A DNA stretch of 64,000 bases from Arctopsyche grandis. Taxonomy: Eukaryota; Arthropoda; Insecta; Trichoptera; Hydropsychidae. The translations under genes and the position numbers were made by a program. Of this stretch, positions 37,101 to 49,100 are shown piece after piece; within the stretch, counting starts at the first letter, position 1; every line of letters begins with the position of its first letter. The stretch spans positions 13,640,001-13,704,000 of the forward strand of contig NC_135358.1 of the NCBI RefSeq assembly GCF_051622035.1, given 5' to 3'. The notes below the pieces were generated by a model. It saw only the letters and a program-made list of their open reading frames with translations. It ran no database searches and was not told the origin of the DNA.

Positions 37101-40100
37101 TGCGTAGGGGTGGGTGGAGGATCCAAGTAAAAGGCCAACAGTCGTCTCACAGCATTTATTGATGATTAAGGAGATACACGCACTGGCAGTGCTCAGTCCA
37201 GAATGACATGATATCGCCTACGTACCGCCTTATAAAGGGTAGATCTCTCAGGACGCCTAATCTGTTTACCTGTTGTATAGTCACGTATTCGGATATGTAT
37301 TTCCACGACATTGGGTTTCCACGACATTGGGTCTCCCCGTACCGATTCTGAGAAATAACTAATAACGGCCATTGCTTAGCCTAAATGCACTTAGAGTCCA
37401 GATATAATCCTTGGAAGTAAGTGCATGCACTTAGTTAATCCGATAACAGATATCCGTTGGTCTAAGTGCAATTCGCTCAATCCGCGGCGTACGTAACAAT
37501 AGTAAAAGTTTTTGCTAATTATACATAGAAATACCCAATATTTTTATAAACAAAATTGATTCAATTATGTCTGAATTTAGAAGTGCATATGTACATATAT
37601 ATTTCACTACAATGAAATTCTGGCTAAGCGAACAAACTGTCATGAGTAGTCTTCGGCGGTGGAGCGTGCTTTTGCCAGGAAAGAGGGCGTTTTGGGGCTA
37701 TTTTCCAGGAAACCGGGCAAACTTCAAAGCTAGCGAGCAAAAAAAAATTTGGGTACGACCAACCCATGACTGTATTTGAGGAATATAAGAAGGTTACAAA
37801 AAAATATTCAATATTGAACCGTTCAGACATATTCACACATACCGGCAGCATTATGAAATACTAATAGCTATGACAGAATTTTCGATACAAATTGAACGCA
37901 AATGTATGGAAACTTGCACAAGACAAAAGTTCTACTTCCGGTTGTCAGATTTTGTTCAATTTTCTTTTGTTACTTAAAATCACTATCAGTATTATACACA
38001 ATAAATATCAAGAAGATTAAAATAATTTAAAGGGTCAAAATAATATAATGAAATATTGTTTTAAAAAAAATACTACTTCCGATTTACGAATTCTGACCAA
38101 AACCTTATCAGCTCTAAGTTAGTACATAAAAAATACAAATACAAATTTTCAACTTTATAGGTTCAGGGGTGTGGACAGAATCGTGGATACAACATTTTTG
38201 ACCTTTCTAAGATGAAAAAATCCCTCTTCCGGTTTATTAAATTTGATGATTTTTTTATGTTCATCATATTGATACAAGAATTATACTTGTATTTTTTTGG
38301 TGAAGAGCACACATGTTTAGACTTTTGGATATGATATTTTTACACCATAACTATGTATTTGGCTTGCGATTTATGGATCCCGTTTCTCGATAATTTTTGA
38401 GGAAATGTGCTATAATTGTCTGGTGACACCTCAACTGCAACGTTAATTTTTCGTGTGGACTATCCTCTTGAAGATAGCGAAATTATTTGCTATTTTTTCG
38501 CCACGTCAAGCTTCGCATAATTCACCATATTGATGAAAATCGTAGTTACTCAAAATCCCCACAATAACTTAATAGAATACCTCAAAATATTCGATATACA
38601 ACTCTTTTGATAGTGGACCTTCTACCGAGAAATTCCGAGAATTCAAAATATTTAAAGATGATGCGATTTCAGTGCCCGGTACATAATAAACTGTTATCAT
38701 AATAAACTGTTATACATATAGTTTATCAAATTCGGTGGAAACCCACCGAATTTGATAAACTATATATGAAAATCTATAGGTTTCAATATAAACATATTGA
38801 AACCTATAGATTTTCATAACGGACAAACATTTGTTTGTCATTGTCATCAAACATTCTTATTACTGATGCCGACCATTTATGTATGTGGGTTGGTACTTTT
38901 AGGCATAACTTCATGACTAATATCGTATAATTTTTTACTGTTCCTCAAAAAATCGAGGCAATGCTAACAAACCACTCAGTTTTTTTACAAGGCTCTTTTA
39001 CATTTTTGACTGTTTAATCACTCAAAACACTCGTACTGTAACGAACGACTGTTTTGCATCGTTACAGACGCTATCCAATTTGGGTATCAGTACGAGTGGT
39101 TATCCTTCAATGACTGCAGTGACGCATACGTGTACAAATATGTATGTATGGTTTTCATTTTTGGTACACAGTTCGTCATTGAAACCAAACTTTAACCTAA
39201 TCTAATCTACAATTACATACATATATATTATATTACAACAATATCAAAGATTATACGGGTGTCATAGAAGATTCACTTGCACTGACCCGTTCTGGAGGCT
39301 TTCTAAATATTATACAACACATTATTCCAATTTTAGAATAAAAAAAATGGATTTTGAACATCTGCTATCTAGGCGTGTACTCAAGGTCACTACTTATTAT
39401 CACAGCGCGTATTGTTTTTACGCCGCGGCACATTATTTCTATGCGTTTGCACGTGTGTTACGTTTGAGCGATCGTAAAATTGAATTTATTTATTGAACGC
39501 GTGAAAACGAAATCGCATAAAATACACACAATCGCATAAATCAAAAGTGTTTGTAATTAAATTCTCGTTTTATTTAAAAAAATACTCATTTCTTGATTTT
39601 TTCAGCATGTGCATACATCACGTCATATTTATTTTGACCTCGTCTAATTGTAAACTCACCCACTGCTTGGTACTACCTGAAAGTCACGTACTTTAATAAG
39701 AGTTTCGATAATAAGATTAATGGTGTGCTATTATCGTGAGTCAATTGGGTGAAGGACACGTCTAGACTTCTTCCTGTCGTTAGTTCGGAGGTGCAAATTG
39801 AGGATAATCCTCATTCAGCTTTCGTCGTCAACGTTTTATGACGTTGAAAATTTGCACAAACACGCACACATCCTTCGTGAAATATTTTAATGTACTTTAA
39901 ACGAGGATGGGGAGCCAGAGTCATTAAAATCATCATCACATCGTATACCTACACGATAAACTGATAGAAAACGCTAGCCATGTATTGAGTTCTTAGAGTT
40001 CACAAATCAGTAAGCTTTGCACATAAAAAATATATAATATTGATTTTAGAAAATAATACAATATACCTAGATATATTATATATAAAATACCTAAATTTGA

Positions 40101-43100
40101 TGCTTTGATAAAAAAAAATGAAATTGATGAAAAATACCACGTTATAAATTTCATTCATACTAGCACAGCACAGACCGGCAACTGCACGTTAACAGCAGTA
40201 CGAAAAATATTCTTAAGTACATTATATATGGACACATGCATATGTTCCGTAATGTGCACGTGGCTTATTAGAAACGGCAGCAACCGACACGATCTATTCA
40301 TACTATACAGTGGTACATGTCACTGAAACGTATCAAGCAAAACCGGTTTTCTTTAGCCACTGTGGAAATATTAAAGTGTTGCCACGTGTAAATGAATATT
40401 TTCGGAAGAGTCATATTATGACAAAATTGACGCAAGCAATATTGTGCCGTGTCCTCTCGCTCTATAATAGGAATAGAAGTAGTATTTTCCGTGCACTACT
40501 GTGCCGAGTTGTTGACATGCCGTGCTGGATAATATAAACAGATTGTTTCGCATACGAAAATTGCGAATACTGACACTCGAATTCTCGTTAGTGTGATAGT
40601 TGGCGTGTATGACTCTCGATGGGTGGAGTTTTCGAGTGCAGGATATTAGTGACGTGTGCGGGATCGCCATGTGCAAAATAGTCACCGAGCCCGGATATAT
40701 AAACGTAAGCGTCGATGCGGTGCAAACGATCGAAAAGCGCCAGACAGACTGAACCACAGATTAACGACACGTGTACCTTATGCGTGCGCACTGCTCGCAC
40801 TTACACTAAGCGAAATCTATCCGAAGTCCCGACATACCTACCCTGTATACGTTCTGTGCTTCTGATAATTTTTCCTTATTAAATTATTAAAAACTCGCCA
40901 GAAAGATCCAACTCAATTTTAATAATTGCATCTATGCACATCGAAAGGTTACTCGTCATCTGATGTGCAATTTTTCATTCTTGAAGTCGAGAATTGCGTT
41001 TAAAGCAGCCATCCAGTTAATCTGTGGTTCAATCTGCTGGCGCTTTTCGTTCGTTTGCACCAAACCCCGTAAGCAGTGGCGTGCGCTGAAATTCTCTCTC
41101 TTTTTGTCGTATAGCCTTACTTAATGTGCACGAGCAGGATACAAGAGGAACAGGCTGTTCCTCTTGCATCCTGTTCGTGCACATTAAGTAAGGCTGTACG
41201 ACAAAAAGAGAGTTTTTCAGCGCACGCCACTGCCCGTAAGCGTATATGCACCCGTGCGCAAGCATTTATGGTCGTAAAAGCCGCCGATTTCGTGGCTGGT
41301 TATCATCATATTAGAAATTAAAACAAGCAGACTTTTATGTGTATGTTTTCATGTATTTTTAATGCGTCGTCGTATATAGTATCTTGCTAGTTGTGAATCT
41401 TCACTTTTGAATTAATTCATCGTATTAATCTTCAACAAGTTGTTATTGTATGTAGCTCCAAAAGTAATTTTAAACTTTCTCGATATTAAAATACGTGCAT
41501 TCGTCGCACATGTGGATGGCGTTTTAGATGAATTTGGAAGTCATCATGATTTTCTCGCACGCAAATAATATGATCTGGCAGGTGAAGTCGCGTCGCGTCG
41601 TTCGGCGTCATCCTCGCTGTTATTCCAACATCAATTATTTTCGAAAGCTCAAAAATTGTTTTTGGCATTAATTAAATTTGACGAGTTTGAAATTACCGCT
41701 GGCTGATTATTACCAATTTATAATACAAATGATACTTTCTCTGCATACATTATTTTAATCGGCGCCTTTTGCTTTGAAACAATCGTTTATCATCATTGCA
41801 CTCGTTATCGTCATTGTTGTTTATAAACGAACATTTCTTTAGTGAAATAAATTGACTATTTTAACGATAATTGTTTTTTTTTTTTTATTTGATGATTGTA
41901 AATTCTTCGAATGAAAGTACGCTTCTTTTCAAACTGCAGCTCCGGCACCGAAAGCATTAATTTTTTTCATAAAAATTTGCAACTCTCACTACCGTAACAT
42001 CTGATTGCATGTATAATCTCTATCTATCAAACTTGAACTGATCCAAAGACGCTTTCTTCGACTGCTTTATAAGGAGCAATTTGGAATTTACCCATATTTC
42101 ATTCACAATTCGTCATGGGTATGGTCGGCTACACTTCTTTTGATCACAGGAGGAGTGTTGCCCTCATCAATTTTTGTTTTCCATATTTAGAGGCTTTATC
42201 TCCTGTCCGTCTATCCTGGCTGAGTTGGGCCTTCATGCTCCGGAGAGTTTGATATGGACCCGCCATCCTCCCCTTTTTCACACTCCTCTGGCTAGAACTG
42301 TGGCTTATAGTAATTCTCCCATTCCTCGTGACCTCCGTTTCTTAAATTCACTGGATGGTGCCATTGACATTTGTCACATCTCTCGTCATTTTCTGCACCA
42401 CTTCCTAAGTTACGGAAGTCGCGACGAATTAGAACGGTTGAGTTGATCAGTTAAGAACTTAAGAATTTATTTTGTCATATTTATTTATTTTTCTTTTCTT
42501 CTATTTATTTTACTTGTATTTCATGTACCCTTTCTTAATCTTTTTAGCACACTCGTCGCTTTTGAGCAATCTGTTAGACGAGTGTGCTTGATTAATTGAT
42601 GTCTTATAAAAAAATAATAATAATACATGTGTACATAAATTAAAAATGTATATTTTAATAATTTATCAAGATCAATAGAAAACTCATGATCAACGATCGG
42701 CGACGACGCTTTTCGCACAAAAAATGGTTCTCTATTGTCAATTACTATTGTCAACCATGCCTTTTTGCTCTCTTGCTTTGTTAACCAATGGAGCGTTCTA
42801 TTATTTTTTGAAAAGCACCAAGCCAACGCCTTAGTCTACTCATGATTAGACTTACGCTAGGAATCGGGGTACTATTGCTAATTCCTTAGAAAAACCATAT
42901 TTTTTACAAACTTTTTTTGCTCTATTGCTTCTAACACTGATGAAACGGTCTATTGTTATTTGCAATTGCCCCATCGACTATTCGGTGGTTATACATGATA
43001 TGATTTTTGTTGATTCGATTTTTTCTTTTTTATTTTTAACTCATTTAACTGTCCTTGAATAGCGTCTAAATAATTTAAACGAAGACAAAGACATCATAGC

Positions 43101-46100
43101 ATGATTGTGACCATGAAAATCTTATCGGATGTTTGCCTCTTCCTATTACTTTACTGCCATACGTTCAAAAATTTTCGAAATATTAAATGCTATTTTTAGT
43201 AAAATATTCAAAATCTTCTCCAGTTCACGCTTTATAGATAGTTAATTTAGCAAGCTAATGAAGCATTGCGTTTTTTTACGTTCATGATAAATAAAAAAAA
43301 AAAATTAGAAACTCTTTCCTACACGAGTCATTTGCATACGTAACCGACTGTTGTGAGCTAGATATTGGTATATTTAGTTGACAAATATCTTATTTTTCAC
43401 TCGATACTTATTTTTGTTTTCACTCGATACTTATTTTTGAGCATAAATTGCTATTATTTCTAGAAGACGTTTCAGTAGATAATTTTGTACAAATTAAAAA
43501 AAAAATACCAATCAAAAAGTTTCAACATGGCGATTGAAACACTCAGCTCTTAAAACGATCGTATGATTCCATTAGTGAAAATGCGTCATACTCGCACAGA
43601 TGATAAGTATGCAATTCATAGAACCCAATTGTCTCATCGAATCGACTATTCTGCATCACTGTTATATGTATGTACATATTTACTTACTTCATCATGCACC
43701 ATTGCAGTGCATATCTGACTGGTGGGTTCCGCCCGAGCTGATGATGGATTTTTCGGCCCACTAAAAATCAAGAAGTATGTAATGAAGGTCAACGGTCTCT
43801 GAGACACACACCGGTCTCCCCACTTGAACCACTAACTAGCTCAGTGTTTCGGCTTCGAAAACTCTAAATTTGGGATAGGTGCCGGTTTTTGACGATCGGA
43901 CGAGGCTCGACGTCCTAGATATAAAACTTTCTGGGTGGATGCACATTTGGACGGGTTTATATTTAGTGGGATCCGTTGGAATTAAGAGACGTGTGTGTGT
44001 GTGTGTGTGTGTGTTCGAAGAACTCGTCGTACTCATGCTCCAACAATTATACCTGGCATTTGAAAGACTTTTTAGATGACTATGAGATGATGCAACTTCT
44101 AGCGTTTTCTCTGATGCTTTGTCGTGAAATTTTTATAAGCCATGCACGTCTAATCAGCGGAGCAATTCGAATCTTGTGCCGGAAGGTTTGCGGTTCTAAT
44201 GCTGATACGGTTGAAATATTTATTTCATTTTATTGAAGGCTTTTAGTGTTAATATTTTATGATATAGTTCTGTTTTAAATTGGCACCATCTGTGCTTTTT
44301 TTTATAAAAAGCAACGGTATGACATCATTGTTGCATTTAGTCTGCCCACACTGCTAAAATACTACATATATCGTGCACTGAAGTAAGAATTTCCACACTG
44401 AAAAACTGTTTTAATTTAATCTTGAAAACAGAACCTGACCTACATTGTAAAAAAGTTTTCATTTAATTAAAGGTACATTGGGATAGCCTAGCATTGTCCT
44501 TCAATTTTAAATCCAATTTTGTCTAATATATGAGGCAAGTTCTTAAAACCTAATCAAAATGGTATGCGATAAATTGCTCGAAATAAATTTGTTCGAAAAA
44601 AAACGAAATTATAAAATGGACCATTTGTTTTTAATGTACAGTATTATTTTTATAATTCATGGTATATGAAAAAATGTTTACAAAAGCATGTATGTACATA
44701 TACAGCAGCAGTCACATAAAACGGAACGCTTAAGCGAAACATGTTTTTGCGTGAAATTTCGGTAATCTTATATAAAACCAAAACCGAAAGTCATTTAAAT
44801 GATAGGTTGTATCATAGTGCATTCGTGTAACACCAAACGTGAAAATAAAAGGTGATAAAGATGAGTTGGGGAGAAATTTAATGGAGGGCAGATTTTACGA
44901 CCGTGCGTTGACTTCACGGTTAAATGAAATTTGAAATGAAAATAGCACTATACATATACATTTTTAATTTTATTACAGTCACATATTATTATTTACAACT
45001 TATAAAAAAGAAATTAATATTTTGTAGCGGCTCCTTTCGATTTTATAACTTATTTTATTCGGTTTGGCATAGAATCTACTTAAGTTTTTAAATTTTCGAT
45101 TGGGTGGTCTTTGTACCATATCTTTTCTATTATTTCTTTCAACGATTTAAGAGTAGAAACATTGTTTTTCCTTATCCTGTACTTGATACACATCCATAAA
45201 TTTTCGATTGGATTTAAATCGGGACTATTGCCAGGTCATGGTAGTGTCTTTATACCCATTTCTTGTAAATAGTCCCGAACTTAAAAAAAAGTAAAAAAAA
45301 AATTTCAGTTTTTTGATTGAAATTTTATAATTTATATTCAATGCTATCAAATAAAATGAATACTCACTAATTTAGCTCGATGACAAGGGGCAGAGTCATC
45401 TTGAAAAATTATATCATCGGAATATGAAAGGTGGTTTTCCATCGATGGGACAAAGCTTTCTTCTAAAATTTTTTTATATTTTTTTCCATCGATGGCACCT
45501 TGTAGAAACTCCAATTGTCCAATGTTATGGTACGAAAAGCATCCCCAGACCATTTGACTTGGAAGATCCTTAACAGTTTTAAGGGTACAATTTTCATTAT
45601 ACCTTTCGCCAACTTTCCTTCGGACATACGGAAAACCATCAGGACTATAGAGGTTAAACTTTGATTCGTCGGAAAGTATCACTCGTTGCCAATCTGATGG
45701 ACTCCAATTTTCATGTGCTTTCGCCCATTCCAATCGATTGTTTTTCATTCTCTTGGTTAGTAATGGGTTTTTTGCAGCTTTCCGACCGTACAGTCCAGCT
45801 TCTCTGAGTCGCCTTCTTTCTGTTGAGTCGCTGATTTCCATGGAAAATTGTGAAGATACATCTGTTCTTAATTCTACAGCAGTTTTGAATCGCTGCTGTA
45901 AAGATAATCTGGTTATTACACGGTCTTGCCTCTCCGATGTGCATCTTTTCAGTCCGGTCCCCTTCTTACGATCAAAACTTCCAGATTCTCTTTTTTTTTT
46001 TCAGTAATCTCGAAACAGTCGATATAGAACATCCCATTTTCTTGGAAATTGACCGAAAGGAAAATCCTGAACTCGCCAATGTCGCGATTTTTACACTCTT

Positions 46101-49100
46101 CTGCAATGATAACTGAGCTTGTTTTTTCATGTTGACGTGTTAAAATTCGAATTTGATGCTTTCTCCTCGAAAACCCACACTAAACTGAACTCAAATCTTA
46201 GAAAACAATCATATTTAGAATATTTGGTCGTTAAAAACCCTACACATAAAGGGATAATCCTTTAATGGCCTCGAAGTCGTAAAATTCACAAGCGTTCCGT
46301 TTTATGTGACTGCCGGTGTACATACATACGTGATTATTTATGTAAGTGAAATATATATATAATAATAAAAAAAAATCGGATGTGACCAACCCATGACTTT
46401 ATCTATGTATGTATTTGAGGAATATAAGAAGGTCACAAAACAAAATTCGATATTGAACCGTACAGACACATTATAAAATACTAATAGCTATGACAGCATT
46501 TTCGATTCAAATTGATCGCAAATGTATGGAAACTTGCACAAGACAAAAGTTCTACTTCCGGTTGTCAGATTTCGAAAATGCTGTTATAGCTATTAGTGTT
46601 TTATAATGCTGCCGGTATGTGTGAATGTGTTTGTGCGGTTCTAATTTTGTTTTGTGACCTCTTTATATTCCTCAAATGGGTTGGTCACATCCGAATTTTT
46701 TTTTTCGATCAATTGGCGATCGAGGAACTATTTATATGGAGCAATGTGACTATCGAGCAATTGATTTTGTGCAATTTTTCTAGAATCTATGTATGTACTA
46801 AAATATTGCACTTAAATATCCTAGATTGTATTATGATAGACCGTTATCACTAATTTTCACAACGGAAAAAAGGGCTTTAGTTGACACCTATTAAACTAAT
46901 GACGACTGGCAAATGAGAAACTACCGGAGATAACATTCCTATAATACTTCACCATATGGCAAATGAAATTTTTTTTTATCACTATTACGTTTGAAAATTG
47001 ATTGTACCTACGTACATTAAAAAATATTCATCTATCCAATTATTATTTTTTTCGTCGTTATCTTTTTATTTTATATCTCGCTCTGAAAGGCCCCAAAACA
47101 TCGAAAGATGATTTCATTACAGGTCCATTTTCGAAGGGCGCGACCATCTGACACGACCAAGAATGTGGTCGTCCCAAATATCTTCTTCAGAAGTCAGTAG
47201 AATAAATAATGAATCTTCGGTATTCTCTACAATGAACAAACAGTTGCAGTTGTGGCCTGTGTTTCCTTGGCAACCATTAATCATTTTTTGTAATTCTAAG
47301 CCACATTAACAATATTACATGTCCTAGTCGCGTCTTTCAAAAATGGACCTTTAAGCGGAAGGAAAGAAACAATTATATAAAGAAATTGCATTTCAAATCA
47401 AGACGAACTCTCAAGAGTATATTAAAAGAAGGGACTTTATAAATTTGCGCCATGATAATTCAATTTTTAAATAATGAATTTATGCGGTAGGGAGTAGGTG
47501 CTGACTTGTATGTCTATTTGTTTCGCAACTTCTTACTTTCACTTGAATTTTATCTTATAGAACAGTTGCTTTGTCATTTATAAAAGCGTCATGTTTATAT
47601 AACAATATACATATTCATTTTTTAAATTGATTTTTTTTTTTTTTAGATATGTTCCTACCAGGCTTTGGGGATTCAGTGGACATGTTCAAACAATTTTACA
47701 CAGTGTTATCGGTCGCGTACGATGCCCATGGCCTATCGGAGCTCGTGTATATTTGAAGCTGGCTGACAAATCTACCCTCACATATGATCTGTACGAGCCT
47801 GTCGGAGGGCCACATGAAGGTCTGTATATTTTTATTTATTCACTAATTAAAAAATAAAAAAGAAAAGATGTATAAATGTTTAAAAATTTGTTTCAGATGA
47901 TATAACGGTGGCTATTTGTCCTGGTATCGGTAACACATCTGAAAGTGTCTACATCAGAACGTTTGTTCATTACTCTCAATACCATGGATATAGATGTGCT
48001 GTTCTCAATCATATCGGAGCATTGAATAGTGTGCATGTTACAGCCAGTAGAATTTTTACATACGGTATGTGTTTGTTTTATGTGAAATTTTACTATTTTA
48101 TTTTATTACATTTTATTTTTTAACATATCAAATTTACTACTGCAGGACACACGGACGATTTTAACTCTATGCTTGAAAATTTGTTGGAAAAGTATCCGAA
48201 CACACGTTTGGTTTTAGTTGGATTTAGCTTAGGCGGTAATCTCATTACCAAGTACTTGGGAGAAAAACAGAGAAATCACTCCCCTAACATCATTGGTGGA
48301 ATATCAATTTGTCAAGGATATAATGCCATTGAGTGAGTTGCAATTCATGCTAGTTTATTTTTTAATGACATACAATTATCATATTTGTACTGAATGCGTA
48401 TATTTATTAAGTCTTATTTCATGTAGCACATACACTAACATTATCTCCATGCGAAATTTTACTTATTCAATGATTCAATTCTTTTATTTAAAAAAATATA
48501 TTAAAGACATCAATATTTTGTATGTGGTATGACGTAACTGTCAAATCAAAGTAATGATAACTGTAAATTCAAAAGGTTCCATTTTTTTAAAAAAGTATTA
48601 CATATTGTTAATAATATTAATAATAACACTGAACACTTTTATATCAATTAATGATTATTCAAAGGAATATCTTATGATGGCACTTAAAAATGAAATTATA
48701 AATGATTCTTAATCCTTACAGTGAGAAAATCTTACAACTTTTATAACATAAAAATGTTTAATACGTATGTATGTATGTATAACGAAAACATGTATAAAAA
48801 CAGTGGGCATAATTGGTTACATAATCTGGTAGTATGTTTCATCTCTAATACATATTATTGTACAAATTTTGAATGTAATATATTAAGACATTTCATTTAG
48901 CTGCCAGCATGTGTTGCTTTTATAATCATATAATTCAATATTTAATTATAATATTATTTATGAATTGAGTTAATGCTGCTTTCGCACTTCATGTACACAT
49001 TTTATTTTAATTGTTTGTCATTTCCCATGTAGGACCTTAAAATATCTTCTTCACTGGCAAAATTTCCGTCGGCTGTATCTATATGTGATGACTGATAATT

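Larger units (their letters stand above)
19147..47646 (+). other. ABHD2 intron 1, 28.5 kb, transposon-rich
   Basis: Donor GTAAGT at 19147 and acceptor TTTTTTTTAG at 47646 bound this intron. Outside the listed elements (20262, 21690, 22024, 23519, 25614, 30623, 32541, 34600, 35101, 37098, 37744, 38716, 40150, 40690, 42174, 44703, 46367, 47121) I see AT-rich DNA, simple repeats and short open frames without recognisable domains. No second gene could be recognised inside. Moderately GC-richer stretches at 25140-25400, 26200-26560 and 43680-44240 have no identifiable product. Confidence 0.8.

Noticed and set aside
39028-39098. Inverted repeat CACTCGTACTG / CAGTACGAGTG with a nested CTGTAACGA hairpin
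   Set aside because: Arms of only 9-11 bases, mutually exclusive pairings, no flanking duplication and no second copy noticed; not enough for an element call.
43836-44236. Overlapping open frames on both strands around a GT repeat
   Set aside because: They are held open by the GT dinucleotide tract and show no domain. A decayed exon is possible but unsupported.
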